Positions 17,427-27,184 are shown, numbered from the stretch's first letter. The stretch is DNA of 64,000 nt from Marivirga sericea (GCF_900177665.1 NZ_FXAW01000011.1:1-64000); one strand, 5' to 3'. Translations and numbers: made by a program. The notes: a model not told the origin generated them from the letters alone.

Positions 17427-17461
17427 AAGAGGGTGTTAATGAAAATTAACCCCTTTTTTTA
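17427..17461 (+). terminator. orphan terminator-like hairpin before the acyltransferase gene
   Basis: AGGGTGTTAAT pairs with ATTAACCCCT around a GAAA loop and ends in eight T. No gene lies just upstream on this strand, so it could end a small RNA or act as a leader element about 75 bp before the next start codon. Confidence 0.5.
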
Positions 17462-17536
17462 GATATGCTTTATAAAAATGACATAAAAGACCTTTTCGCT
17501 ACAGCTTCCCCATTGAAACCATAAACAACCACCATT

Positions 17537-18757
17537 ATGATGAAAACTTTAACTCAAAAATCCGAACGACTTCATTCCCTTGATTCTCTTCGAGCCATTA
17601 TGATGATGCTGGGAATCGTTTTACACACTGCCAACACTTATACCGGTGGTGAACCAGCCCCTGGCTGGCCCTTAAAAGATCCAGAAGCAGGCAATGAATT
17701 GCTAAAATGGCTAGGCTATACTATTCATAATTTCAGGATGCCTATTTTCATGCTGGTAGCTGGTTTCTTTGCAGCACTCCTATTTTATGAGCGATCACCC
17801 AATAAAATGATTGTTAACAGGGTGAAGAGAATCGTACTCCCATTTATTGTCTTTGTTATCTTACTCTGGCCACTTGTAATGCTAGGTTTCTCATACTCGC
17901 AACAAATCTTTGGGCTTGCTCATAATTATACCTTCTCTAGTTTTTTCGAAAATCCATCTAATCTGATCCCGCAACGCACCATGCATCTTTGGTTTTTATA
18001 TTACCTGATTATGTTTTCTGTTGCTTCATTTGGATTAGGAAAGCTATTTCAAAACCTACCATCTGTTATTAAGCCTATTAAGATAGTTTTTGAGAAAATT
18101 ATGAGAAGACCGCTCTTGAAGCTAGTTTTCTTTGCACTGATCACCTTTTCTTTACTGCTCCTAATAGACTCGTATTGGGTGGCCACCTCCCTAAGTTTTG
18201 TGCCTGATGGCGGCACTTTTAGTTTTTACTTTTTCTTCTATTTAACTGGCTGGTTGCTTTTCAAATCAAAGCATTTATTATCGTCCTTCATGCAGTATGA
18301 TAGGCTATTTACGTTATTAGGCTTGGGAATCTTTACCCTGTATTTTTTAGCGGATAGGACAGAATTCTCCGATGCGCTAACGGCAGGGATAAGATCGGTG
18401 ACTTGTTGGCTCTTTATTTTCGGTTTCACTGGACTCTTTCTGAGGTATTTTAGCAAGCACTCTGCATTTATGCGTTACATTTCTGATTCTGCCTACTGGG
18501 TGTATTTGCTTCACCTTCCCTTAACTGCATTTTTGCCCGGACTAATGGAAGGCTGGGCAATTCCTGCCTTGCTCAAATTCGCCATAGTTGCATCCGCTAC
18601 CACCTTTATTTGTTTTTTCACCTACCACTATTTAGTGAGATCCTCCTTTATTGGGGAGTTCCTAAACGGAAGAAAGTATTCGAGGAAACTTAATGATATA
18701 AAACCTTTGGAGAAGCCGGTAATACCAAATGTGATTCTAGTAACTGATGATAAGTGA
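17537..18757 (+). CDS. acyltransferase family 3 (OpgC/MdoC-like) membrane protein
   Basis: The 406-residue protein has ~10 hydrophobic helices. It begins with the AT3 signature SLDSLRAIMMMLGIVLHTAN, containing the catalytic-type His of this superfamily, followed by FRMPIFMLVAGFFAALLFYE and RVKRIVLPFIVFVILLWPLV. That layout resembles OpgC (succinyl transfer to periplasmic glucans) and related O-acyltransferases. The acyl donor and acceptor are unknown. It is transcribed alone, after a long gap rich in repeats and a terminator-like hairpin that may be a leader. Confidence 0.8.
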   Translation: MMKTLTQKSERLHSLDSLRAIMMMLGIVLHTANTYTGGEPAPGWPLKDPEAGNELLKWLGYTIHNFRMPIFMLVAGFFAALLFYERSPNKMIVNRVKRIVLPFIVFVILLWPLVMLGFSYSQQIFGLAHNYTFSSFFENPSNLIPQRTMHLWFLYYLIMFSVASFGLGKLFQNLPSVIKPIKIVFEKIMRRPLLKLVFFALITFSLLLLIDSYWVATSLSFVPDGGTFSFYFFFYLTGWLLFKSKHLLSSFMQYDRLFTLLGLGIFTLYFLADRTEFSDALTAGIRSVTCWLFIFGFTGLFLRYFSKHSAFMRYISDSAYWVYLLHLPLTAFLPGLMEGWAIPALLKFAIVASATTFICFFTYHYLVRSSFIGEFLNGRKYSRKLNDIKPLEKPVIPNVILVTDDK

Positions 18758-18896
18758 GTCTATTTTATAAAGGATCAAATTTTTAAAGAAACTATTGACA
18801 ATGTAAGATCAGAGTAAAGGAAGAATGGATTGTAAACTGATTATAACAACTGTAATATCACTAACCAATTGTTATACAAGATTTGAAAAATAACCA

Positions 18897-19829
18897 ATGA
18901 AGAACAAAAACTATATATTAGCATTACTTTTTACGGCTGTTTCATTGCTTATTACTTCGCTTTGTAATGCCCAAATAGCAGATTCCATAAAATATGAAAA
19001 TGGTTTCCTGCACTATCACGAATACGGTTCTAGCAACCTACCGCCAATAATTATTTTGACTGGTGGACCTGGTAATTCATATGATCAATTAGAAGGTCTA
19101 GCTGAAAGCAAAAGCACAAAATTTAGAAGTATTTTACTTGAACAAAGGGGAACTGGAAAATCAATTCCGATTCCATTTGATTCAACGACTGTGAATATTA
19201 ATGCTGTTACAAAGGATATCAAAACATTGATGGATAGTCTTAAACTCGAAAAATCTATAATACTTGGGCATTCTTGGGGCGGTATGTTGGCTATGAATTT
19301 TGCCTCTGAATACCCCACTAGTGTAAACCATTTAATTTTAGTTGCACCTGGGCCTCATAAAGATGCAGAGAATGGATTTAATGTACTATTTACGAACCGA
19401 AGACATACAAGAAGTTTTGAAGAAGAACAACGGTTAAACCAATTGAATGAACTCATTGCTAATAAAGAAGCAGATTCTTTGGAAATTATTGAATCAAGAA
19501 AATTATTCAGAAGAGCCTACATATTTGCAAATCCAATCCCAGACAGCGTGTCTCAAAAAATCAATTCTGAGATTAATAGTAAAACTGGCAAACTGCTTTA
19601 TAATGATATTATCTCAAACTATGACGTTTCCAAATCACTAAAAAACTATACTGGTGAAATTGATGTGATTACGGGAAGACAAGATGTTGTGGGCTTCTTT
19701 TCATACGAGTTGAAACAGGATATAGAAAAAGCTAAAATTCACTGGATAAACGAATCTGGACATTTTCCAATGTACGAGCAACCATCAGAATTTTATAAAA
19801 TTTTATATGAGATTTTGAATGTGAAATAG
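18897..19829 (+). CDS. exported alpha/beta hydrolase, proline iminopeptidase-like (S33)
   Basis: The 310-residue protein has a signal peptide (MKNKNYILALLFTAVSLLIT ... CNAQ). The S33 pattern is clear: the oxyanion-hole segment LTGGPGNSYDQLEGLA, then LLEQRGTGKS, and the nucleophile elbow GHSWGGMLAMNFASEYP. The catalytic His is probably in NESGHFPMYEQPSEFY. Family knowledge: such enzymes remove N-terminal proline or hydrolyse esters or amides. The signal peptide places it in the periplasm or outside. It leads a run of exported hydrolases. Confidence 0.82.
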   Translation: MKNKNYILALLFTAVSLLITSLCNAQIADSIKYENGFLHYHEYGSSNLPPIIILTGGPGNSYDQLEGLAESKSTKFRSILLEQRGTGKSIPIPFDSTTVNINAVTKDIKTLMDSLKLEKSIILGHSWGGMLAMNFASEYPTSVNHLILVAPGPHKDAENGFNVLFTNRRHTRSFEEEQRLNQLNELIANKEADSLEIIESRKLFRRAYIFANPIPDSVSQKINSEINSKTGKLLYNDIISNYDVSKSLKNYTGEIDVITGRQDVVGFFSYELKQDIEKAKIHWINESGHFPMYEQPSEFYKILYEILNVK

Positions 19830-19876
19830 AATTAAATATGCAAAGAAACCTTTTTATCTATAAATCAAGATTAATA

Positions 19877-21196
19877 ATGAAAATCAGAAATACAACAATA
19901 GCACTTATCACTATGATAAGCCTATGCACCGGCCAACTGCTTGCCCAAAAAAGCAATTATAGCGAACTTATTGCCAAAAAAGCCGACAAAATAGAACAGA
20001 AGGTAATAGACTGGCGCAGGGATATTCATCAGAATCCTGAACTGGGAAACCGGGAATTTCGAACGGCAGCTATGGTAGCAAAACATTTAGAGTCTTTGGG
20101 CATGGAGGTAAAAACTGAGGTTGGCATTACTGGTGTCATCGGTATTCTAAAAGGTAAATTCTCAGGTCCGGTTGTAGCTTTACGAGCAGATATGGATGCC
20201 TTGCCAGTAACAGAGCGGACACCTGTCCCTTTTGCTTCTAAAGTGAAAACCGTCTATGACGGCAATGAAACTGGGGTAATGCATGCTTGTGGTCATGATG
20301 CTCATGTGGCCATTCTAATGGGAGTTGCTGAAATTTTAGCTGGCATGAAAGATGAGCTAAAAGGAACTGTTAAATTTATTTTTCAACCTGCTGAAGAAGG
20401 TGCTCCTAAGGGAGAAGAAGGCGGTGCCGAATTGATGGTAAAAGAAGGTGCTTTAGACAACCCAAAAGTAGATGTTATTTTTGCATTGCACGTTATTGCC
20501 CAAGTTGAAGTGGGAACAATCACCTACCGTCCTGGAGGCATGTTTGCAGGAGTGGCTGACATGAAGATAACGGTAAAAGGCAAATCTTCACATGGTGCTG
20601 AGCCCTGGGCATCTGTTGATCCCGTGGTCACATCGGCTCAAGTCATCAATAATCTTCAAACCATTATTAGTCGCAATTTAAAAATTACCGAAAATGCAGC
20701 GGTTGTTACTATTGGTGCCATTCATGGTGGCAATCGTTCTAATATCATACCAGAACAAGTAGAAATGCTAGGCACAGTTCGTACTTTAAGTGAATCTGAC
20801 GAGCAACTCATTTTTGAACGCATTCGCCAAATAGCAACTAAAACGGCAGAAGCAAATGGTGCTGAAGCCATAATAGAGCTACCCTACTCATCACATTACC
20901 CTGTTACATTCAATAACATTGAACTTACTGCCAAAATGCTCCCTAGTTTAAAGAAAGCAGCTGGAGAATCGAATGTTATTTTGGTACCAGCAGATACTGG
21001 AGCAGAGGATTTTTCATTTTTTGCAAATGAAGTACCGGGCCTCTATTTTATCATTGGTGGTTTGCCAAAGGGTAAAGATCCAGAAACTTCGGCTCCGCAT
21101 CACACACCAGAATTTTTTCTTGATGAAAGCGGCTTTGTTACTGGTATTAATGCCATGGTCAATTTAGTAGTGGATTATATGGAAATGGAAAAGTAG
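19877..21196 (+). CDS. exported M20-family amidohydrolase
   Basis: Start chosen at ATG 19877 (MKIRNTTIALITMISLCTGQ, then LLAQ), giving a signal peptide; the ATG at 19838 adds thirteen residues in front. The 439 residues carry M20D motifs: RADMDALPV, MHACGHDAHVAILMG, FQPAEEGAP and a late APHHTPEFFLDE. The family includes hippurate hydrolase, IAA-amino-acid hydrolase and N-acyl-amino-acid deacylases; export suggests scavenging of acylated amino acids. It lies 47 bp after the S33-like gene and may be co-transcribed with it. Confidence 0.88.
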   Translation: MKIRNTTIALITMISLCTGQLLAQKSNYSELIAKKADKIEQKVIDWRRDIHQNPELGNREFRTAAMVAKHLESLGMEVKTEVGITGVIGILKGKFSGPVVALRADMDALPVTERTPVPFASKVKTVYDGNETGVMHACGHDAHVAILMGVAEILAGMKDELKGTVKFIFQPAEEGAPKGEEGGAELMVKEGALDNPKVDVIFALHVIAQVEVGTITYRPGGMFAGVADMKITVKGKSSHGAEPWASVDPVVTSAQVINNLQTIISRNLKITENAAVVTIGAIHGGNRSNIIPEQVEMLGTVRTLSESDEQLIFERIRQIATKTAEANGAEAIIELPYSSHYPVTFNNIELTAKMLPSLKKAAGESNVILVPADTGAEDFSFFANEVPGLYFIIGGLPKGKDPETSAPHHTPEFFLDESGFVTGINAMVNLVVDYMEMEK

Positions 21197-21396
21197 AAAC
21201 AAAATGAATCCGTATAAAGCAAAAATTTCCGTGCAAGCTCTTCTTCAAAATAAAAATTACTTCTATAAACCTGTTTGTGTGGAGGCGAATATGTAGAGGA
21301 GCAGCTTTTGAGGTCAGAGTAAGAGCATTTTATGTATGAAAACTAAATAAAGGATATTTCCCAGCCTCTATCCTACTCCCAATAATCTATAATTTT

Positions 21397-21455
21397 CCTT
21401 CGGACAGAAAACCACCCCCTTCGGGAAGTAATTCAGAGGCTTCGTCCTTGATCGG
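21397..21455 (+). repeat. CCTTCGGACAG-type dispersed repeat, copy 3
   Basis: CCTTCGGACAGAAAACC, a CCCCCTTCGGG insert, then GGCTTCGTCCTTGATCGG. It lies in the 346 bp gap 21197-21542, which holds no other convincing feature (one 30-codon ORF at 21204-21296 is not supported). Confidence 0.65.
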
Positions 21456-21542
21456 TTTCTATGTTCATAGTTAAGTGCTTATTTAGATTTACAGCTGCGG
21501 GCTGAAAATTTTATACTAAATGAAGCGAAGCTATTAGAAACT

Positions 21543-22832
21543 ATGAATATTAAACCAGTCAGCAACTCCAATAGGATCATTTATTTAGATATTCTTCGTG
21601 GCTTATCTATCTTATTTATTTTTGTAGCGAACAGCTACGCCTTCTCCGGTTGGTACGGCATGCCTGATGAAATGTACACTCAGTTTAGTGGAGGCTACTT
21701 GAATATAATCGTCAAAAAATTAACTGTGGTACTGGTAGACGGAAAATGGTACTCTATTTTCTCCATTCTCTTTGGTATTGGATTTATCATGCAATATGAA
21801 AATGCCAAAAAAATAGGTAAATCTTTCCCACTCTTCTTTAGTAAAAGAATGTTGGGGCTCTTGCTTTTTGGCTTAATACACTTATTCTTTTTTTGGATTG
21901 GTGACATTCTTACCTTATATGCCTTATTAGGGTTTTTACTGATTCTTTTCAGGAATATGTCAAAAAGAAAATTACTGATTTGGGCAGGCATATTACTATT
22001 GTTTCCCATCATTCATTTACTGTTGATGATTGGCTTTGATGCTTTCTATCCTTTGTCATTCTTTGAACCGCTTGCCCGCTATCTTAACCATAATAATTTT
22101 CCTATTGCGATGAACATCAATGAGGTAGATTGGTTTGCTTTCGACCACAATTTCCTCAATGTAAATAATTGGAGCCAGTTTTTTACTATTAATTTTGGTT
22201 TACCCATCCTTCGATACCTGGAGATACTGATGGAAGGAAGAATCTTCAAAGTATTGGCTTGCTTTTTAATTGGCATCTGGGCCGGAAGGATGATCCTCCA
22301 TGAAGGCTTATTAGAAAATAAAGGCTTCTTAAAGAAAATCGTTTTATATGGCTTTTTGATTGGCTTGCCTATGAATATTGTGCTGGCTATTGCCAAAACA
22401 CAAGCAGAAGGTATCTGGACAATTATTAATTATACAAGCTATGCATTTGGTGTGGTTCCGCTGGCTTGTGCCTATGCAGCAGGTGTCGCCTTGCTCATGC
22501 AAAGAAGGCACAAAATCTTGCTGCTATTGGCCCAGGTCGGTCAAACAGCCATGAGTAATTATATTTTTCAAACGTTCATTTCAGTCATTATTTTTTATGG
22601 TGTGGGATTTGGGCTTGCTTTCCAACTGCCTTTATGGGCTGTGATAGTTTTGGCACTTTTTATATACAGTATACAAGTTATTTTGAGCACGCAATGGCTT
22701 AAATATTACAGATTTGGCCCATTAGAATGGATTTGGCGAATGATGACGTACCAAAAGTATATACCTAATAATAAAAACCAATCAAACCTGCAGTTTAAAA
22801 TGATCAGGCTTATAAAAAATAAAAACTTATGA
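21543..22832 (+). CDS. DUF418-family membrane protein
   Basis: The 429-residue polytopic protein starts with NRIIYLDILRGLSILFIFVA and continues with WYSIFSILFGIGFIMQYENA, signatures of the DUF418 branch of the acyltransferase-like superfamily. The C-terminal domain includes QTAMSNYIFQTFISVIIFY and FGPLEWIWRMMTYQ, also typical. About eleven membrane helices are expected. Function is not established; relatives may move acyl groups or transport solutes. Its TGA stop overlaps the ATG of the RidA gene, so the two are translationally coupled. Confidence 0.88.
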   Translation: MNIKPVSNSNRIIYLDILRGLSILFIFVANSYAFSGWYGMPDEMYTQFSGGYLNIIVKKLTVVLVDGKWYSIFSILFGIGFIMQYENAKKIGKSFPLFFSKRMLGLLLFGLIHLFFFWIGDILTLYALLGFLLILFRNMSKRKLLIWAGILLLFPIIHLLLMIGFDAFYPLSFFEPLARYLNHNNFPIAMNINEVDWFAFDHNFLNVNNWSQFFTINFGLPILRYLEILMEGRIFKVLACFLIGIWAGRMILHEGLLENKGFLKKIVLYGFLIGLPMNIVLAIAKTQAEGIWTIINYTSYAFGVVPLACAYAAGVALLMQRRHKILLLLAQVGQTAMSNYIFQTFISVIIFYGVGFGLAFQLPLWAVIVLALFIYSIQVILSTQWLKYYRFGPLEWIWRMMTYQKYIPNNKNQSNLQFKMIRLIKNKNL

Positions 22833-23344
22833 AAAAATTAAATTCTTACAAAAACCAATTAGCCCTTATGTTAATCCTTTTCCCTTTAGGTTTTGCTATC
22901 CAAAGTTGCGAACAAAAGGTAGAGGCATCAGAAGAGAAAATAGTTTTGGAAACAGAAAAACCCGAATATTTCCTGCTAAGGCCAGAAGTTGAAAATGCTT
23001 ACGGATATTCCCATGCGGTAAAGATTGGGAATAGCATTAAAATATCCGGAGCAGTGAGTATGGACGATGAGGGAAATCCGACTGCTGTGGGCGACATAGA
23101 GCAACAAATGAAAAACTGCTATGCTGATCTGGAAAAAATATTAAAACACTACGGATGCACTTTTGACGATGTAGTGGTAGAAAATATTTTCACAACCGAT
23201 ATGGCACAAATGCTAGAGAAATCTGGCTATCGAGCCGAAATTTATAAAAACAACTTTCCAACAGGTTCCTGGCTTGGCGTAACAGAATTGGCACTCCCTG
23301 AATTTATGGTGGAAATAGAATTAGAAGTGCATAAAGCGGAATAA
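22829..23344 (+). CDS. exported RidA/YjgF-family lipoprotein
   Basis: The 171-residue protein has a lipoprotein signal (FPLGFAIQSC). The mature RidA fold is recognisable: YGYSHAVKIGNSIKISGAVS, then IEQQMKNCYADLEKILKHYG, DVVVENIFTTDMAQM and the C-terminal FMVEIELEVHKA. Classic RidA hydrolyses reactive enamine/imine intermediates using an Arg at FxxxR-like positions; here the expected Arg segment reads LPEFMVEIE, so it may belong to a non-deaminase subgroup. Overlap with the DUF418 stop shows coupling. A surface-anchored RidA is unusual. Confidence 0.82.
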   Translation: MKKLNSYKNQLALMLILFPLGFAIQSCEQKVEASEEKIVLETEKPEYFLLRPEVENAYGYSHAVKIGNSIKISGAVSMDDEGNPTAVGDIEQQMKNCYADLEKILKHYGCTFDDVVVENIFTTDMAQMLEKSGYRAEIYKNNFPTGSWLGVTELALPEFMVEIELEVHKAE

Positions 23345-23430
23345 AAGTACGAACGCACAAGACGAAACTAACAAATAAATCAGGGGAAGCTGAAAACTTA
23401 TCAAAGCAAGCAAAACACAATCATATAATA

Positions 23431-24327
23431 ATGAATAAGTCACTACATCATTTAACAATCTTAGTCTTACTTATTTTTACATCTTGTTCCACGGAAAAAT
23501 TAACTTCAATTCCGGACAAAACGAGCGAACAAATAGCTGCAACTTATGAAGTTTTGAAAGATGTCTCATATGACTCAGACCCAGGACAAAAACTAGATAT
23601 TTATTTATCAAAAGATGCAAATTCCTATGAAGACAAAAATTACACAATCGTTTTTCTTCATGGAGGAGCCTATTACTTAAGCGACAAAAGCAAAGAAGAA
23701 AGATACATTGCACCATACCTCAAAAAAGGCCTCAATGTAGTCAATATGAATTACCGCTTAAAAAGAGGAATTCCAGTAGCAACAAGTGACCTTACCAATG
23801 CACTCAACTTTCTCAAAGCTAATAATCCTGATTACAATTTAAATCTCACACAGATTATTGTAACGGGTTTTTCGGCAGGAGCGCAAATTGCTATAAATGT
23901 GGCCCTTGCCCAAAATAATCCGAAGTTTCCCGATACATTGCGAAATGGCATAGAGATTATTGGAGCAATTAACATCTCTGAACCCGTAGATGACTTAGAT
24001 GTTATAGAAAAAATATTTGTAAATCACGAATATGAGCTGTTTAGTGAGGCTGGAAAATCCCTCTTCCCTTCGGACGGTTATGCCAGCAAAGAAGTACTGT
24101 CAGTTTATGAGCCGGTTAGCTACTTTGATACGAATGACCCCCCAGTTTTCCTGTGGCATGGAGGCCAGGATGCCCAGATTCCGCCAGCAACTTTTGAGGA
24201 ATTTACCTCCTTAATGAAAAAGAATAAGGATTTTATCATGTTTATACCTGAAGGTAAGCATAGTCCTACAGAGGAAGAATTAGTTGATGCCTATGTGGAA
24301 ATATTTAAATTTTTGGACGCCTTATAA
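23431..24327 (+). CDS. lipoprotein esterase, alpha/beta hydrolase (BD-FAE-like)
   Basis: The 298-residue protein has a lipobox (LIFTSC). It shows the HGGAYYLSDKSKEERYIAPY oxyanion loop, VVNMNYRLKRG, the nucleophile elbow VTGFSAGAQIA, an Asp in HGGQDAQIPP and the catalytic His in EGKHSP. This is the carboxylesterase/feruloyl-esterase-like branch of the fold. The likely role is hydrolysis of esters outside the inner membrane. It starts 86 bp after the RidA gene and is in line with the amidohydrolase that follows. Confidence 0.82.
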   Translation: MNKSLHHLTILVLLIFTSCSTEKLTSIPDKTSEQIAATYEVLKDVSYDSDPGQKLDIYLSKDANSYEDKNYTIVFLHGGAYYLSDKSKEERYIAPYLKKGLNVVNMNYRLKRGIPVATSDLTNALNFLKANNPDYNLNLTQIIVTGFSAGAQIAINVALAQNNPKFPDTLRNGIEIIGAINISEPVDDLDVIEKIFVNHEYELFSEAGKSLFPSDGYASKEVLSVYEPVSYFDTNDPPVFLWHGGQDAQIPPATFEEFTSLMKKNKDFIMFIPEGKHSPTEEELVDAYVEIFKFLDAL

Positions 24328-24372
24328 AGTAAAGAAAAGTCTTCGTTCTAGTACTCTTATTCTGATTGAAAT

Positions 24373-25284
24373 ATGAAAAAATACCATTTTACTTTACTTG
24401 CACTAATGATTTCTTTTGCTTGCGCAGAAGCACAAACGAGAATTATTGACATGCACGTGCATTCCTACTCTGATAGCGACTTTGGAGAGCGAGAACCTGC
24501 GACTGATCATTATGGCATGAAAGGATCAACAAATGCTGAGGAACATAGGCTGGAGACTTTTAAGTTTTTTGAGCAATACAATATTATGAAAGCCATGGTG
24601 AGCGGAAACCCTGAGAGCGTAGCAACATGGGCAGAAAAGGATAATTCCGACAGGGTTATTAAGGGCATTTTGCAGTTTGCTCCGGATAGTTATGACATGG
24701 ACACCATCCGCTTTGAGCAAATGATAAAAGATGGAGAACTTGAAATATTTGGAGAATTAGGACCCTATTACAGCGGTACCACGCTAAGCGATCCTGAATG
24801 GCAACCTTACCTGCGGATTTGCGAAAAATATGATATTCCGGTAGCCGTGCATACTGGTGGTGGAGACCCTGGCGGCACTTACAGTTGGGCCCCAAAAGCA
24901 AGGCTTAAATTGGGCGATCCTTACTTGATTGAAGATGTGCTGGTCAACTATCAGAAACTCAGAATCTATTTGATGCATGCCGGTGGTGAAGACTGGCCTG
25001 AGCACGCTATCCGATTGATGGCCTATTATCCGCAGCTCTATACCGATCTTGGAGTAATGCTTTGGGTGGAACCCAATACCCAACGTTATATTATAGAATT
25101 TCTCAAAAACATCAAGCATGCCGGCTACCTGGACAGAGTGATGTTTGGCTCAGACCAAATGATATGGCCTTATGCCATAGGAAAGTCAATCGATTTTTTA
25201 AACAGTCTCGACTTCCTCACTGAGGAGGATAAAGAAGGGATCTTTTACAGTAATGCAGCTAGATTTTTGAAATTGGATGAATAA
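24373..25284 (+). CDS. exported amidohydrolase (TIM-barrel metal hydrolase)
   Basis: The 303-residue protein has a signal peptide (MISFACAEAQ). The metal motif DMHVHSYSD (HxH) opens the barrel; VAVHTGGGDP, YLMHAGGEDWPEH and the final MFGSDQMIWPYAIG (catalytic Asp) follow at usual distances for the amidohydrolase_2 family. Members hydrolyse or decarboxylate aromatic acids and lactones. The substrate is not predictable. It lies between the esterase (45 bp upstream) and the cupin lipoprotein (24 bp downstream), probably in one transcript. Confidence 0.85.
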   Translation: MKKYHFTLLALMISFACAEAQTRIIDMHVHSYSDSDFGEREPATDHYGMKGSTNAEEHRLETFKFFEQYNIMKAMVSGNPESVATWAEKDNSDRVIKGILQFAPDSYDMDTIRFEQMIKDGELEIFGELGPYYSGTTLSDPEWQPYLRICEKYDIPVAVHTGGGDPGGTYSWAPKARLKLGDPYLIEDVLVNYQKLRIYLMHAGGEDWPEHAIRLMAYYPQLYTDLGVMLWVEPNTQRYIIEFLKNIKHAGYLDRVMFGSDQMIWPYAIGKSIDFLNSLDFLTEEDKEGIFYSNAARFLKLDE

Positions 25285-25308
25285 CCTTATACCAATTAAA
25301 ATGCTATT

Positions 25309-25833
25309 ATGAATAAAACTATATTCCTTCTATCTTATTTGTTCCTGCTTGGATGTTCTGAGAAACATGAAAAATTAAACACGCCAGTTAAAACTTTTGG
25401 TTTCAATCAAATCCCTGATTCAAGTTTTGTAATGCAGCCACTGGTAAAATTTGATACTTCTGATTATATTATTGAGCCAAAGCATTTAAAGAAGTATTAT
25501 GACCACCCTGGCGAATTGGGTTATACAGCTCAGGGTGAAGATTATGATTTTAAATCCTTATCAGTAATAATGGCGATGGCACTGCCAAATGGAGGTCCTC
25601 CATTGCATTCACACGGCATGGAAGAATTGCATGTAGTGTATGAGGGTACCATCGAGTACATGATCAATGAAAAACGATTTACGGCAATTGGACCCTACAT
25701 CGTGAAAATTCCAGCTGGCGCTCCTCATGCATTTATGAATAAAGGGGAAAATCCAGTCAATATTGTGGGTATATTACCTGAAAATAACACGAGCTATCTT
25801 GAAATAGGACAAAATCCACTATTAGAAAAATAA
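25309..25833 (+). CDS. cupin-domain lipoprotein
   Basis: The 174-residue protein has a lipobox (LFLLGC). A single cupin barrel spans about residues 75-165: the first motif includes PNGGPPLHSHGMEELHVVYE (two His, Glu) and the second IPAGAPHAFMNKGENPVNI. These residues bind a metal in the family. It could be an isomerase, dioxygenase or sensor; nothing fixes the substrate. Tight spacing (24 bp) after the amidohydrolase suggests they act on related compounds. Confidence 0.85.
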   Translation: MNKTIFLLSYLFLLGCSEKHEKLNTPVKTFGFNQIPDSSFVMQPLVKFDTSDYIIEPKHLKKYYDHPGELGYTAQGEDYDFKSLSVIMAMALPNGGPPLHSHGMEELHVVYEGTIEYMINEKRFTAIGPYIVKIPAGAPHAFMNKGENPVNIVGILPENNTSYLEIGQNPLLEK

Positions 25834-25889
25834 GTTTTTTAATTCATGCACTTTGATTAGCAATGATAAGTACTTAACACCAAACTCCT

Positions 25890-27065
25890 ATGAACAGAAT
25901 ATTTTTAATTTTTGTCATCATACTCACTTCTTCGCAATTATACGGACAAAAACCCAGAGCGCGAGATTTAGGAGTTCCTTTCAATGGTACAACAGGTGAG
26001 CTCAATGCCATCACCGATGTAACAGGTGTGGAAGTAGGCTATAGTACCATTATTTCAGGCAGTGGAGAAAATATTGTGGGCAAAGGGCCGATCAGAACGG
26101 GAGTGACGGCTATTTTCCCACGCGGGAAAGCGCAAAAATTTAGCCCGGTGTTTGCCAATTGGTATAGCTTGAACGGCAACGGTGAAATGACGGGAACCAT
26201 CTGGGTGACGGAATCCGGTTTTTTAGAAACTCCAATTATGATTACCAATACCAATAGCGTTGGGGTGGTTCGTGATGCAGTATTAAAATGGTATGTAGAT
26301 ACAAACTGGTATAATGGTGAGGAATGGTGGTACACCTATCCTGTTGTGGCAGAAACCTACGATGGCTTTTTGAATGATATTTATGGATTTCATGTAGAAG
26401 AAAAGCATGTTCTGGAAGCTATTGATAATGCAAAGGCTGGTAAAATAGCGGAAGGCAACGTAGGTGGAGGCACCGGCATGATGTGTTTGGGGTTTAAGGG
26501 AGGAACAGGTACTTCTTCGAGAATTGTACAGATTGATGATTCAACTTTTACGGTGGGTGCATTAGTCCAGGCCAATTTTGGGGAAAGAAATTCATTAACG
26601 ATTATGGGCGTACCAGTTGGGCAGGTATTAAAGGACACTTTAAATGATAAGCTCAACCTTCCTCCACAATCATACCGGAAGCAAGGAGATGGCTCTATCA
26701 TCGTTGTGCTTGCAACGGATGCACCTCTTCTTCCTCATCAGTTAAAAAGATTAGCTCAAAGGATTTCCTTAGGCGTAGGAAAAACTGGTGGCTACGGGCG
26801 CAATGGTTCTGGAGATATTTTCATTGCCTTTTCTACCGCTAATCCTGACGCTTTTCAGCGCTATAACTTTTCGGAGGTAACAATGCTGCCCAATGATCTG
26901 ATTGATCCATTGCTGGAAGCTACTGTACAAGTGGTAGAAGAAGCTATCATCAATGCCATGGTAGCTGCGGAAACCATGGAAGGGATCAATGGCAATAAGT
27001 CGTATGCTATTCCCCATCAATTGCTAAGAGATGTTCTTAAAAAATATAATCGATTGGAGGAGTAA
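25890..27065 (+). CDS. exported P1-family (DmpA/BapA-like) peptidase
   Basis: The 391-residue protein has a signal peptide (SSQLYGQ). The S58/P1 fold is clear: ARDLGVPFNGTTGELNAITD, then GPIRTGVTAIFPRGK, GNVGGGTGMMCLGFKGGTG and the GRNGSGDIFIAFSTAN segment. In DmpA and BapA the chain self-cleaves just before a nucleophile Ser; the Ser in NGSGD is the likely counterpart (inference). Known members release N-terminal D-Ala or beta-amino acids. Its location with other exported peptidases points to scavenging of unusual peptides. Confidence 0.87.
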   Translation: MNRIFLIFVIILTSSQLYGQKPRARDLGVPFNGTTGELNAITDVTGVEVGYSTIISGSGENIVGKGPIRTGVTAIFPRGKAQKFSPVFANWYSLNGNGEMTGTIWVTESGFLETPIMITNTNSVGVVRDAVLKWYVDTNWYNGEEWWYTYPVVAETYDGFLNDIYGFHVEEKHVLEAIDNAKAGKIAEGNVGGGTGMMCLGFKGGTGTSSRIVQIDDSTFTVGALVQANFGERNSLTIMGVPVGQVLKDTLNDKLNLPPQSYRKQGDGSIIVVLATDAPLLPHQLKRLAQRISLGVGKTGGYGRNGSGDIFIAFSTANPDAFQRYNFSEVTMLPNDLIDPLLEATVQVVEEAIINAMVAAETMEGINGNKSYAIPHQLLRDVLKKYNRLEE

Positions 27066-27184
27066 TGAAACTATTTAACAAACTTGACGCGCTCTACTCT
27101 TCCCTTTTAAGTGATATAAACAGTTGTAGAGCTCCAGTCGGATATTTCTCAATACTCAGTATACGTACCTAAAAAAATAAATTT

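Noticed and set aside
21204-21296. 30-codon open frame after the M20 gene
   Set aside because: No signal peptide, known motif or start signal, and it sits in a repeat-bearing spacer.
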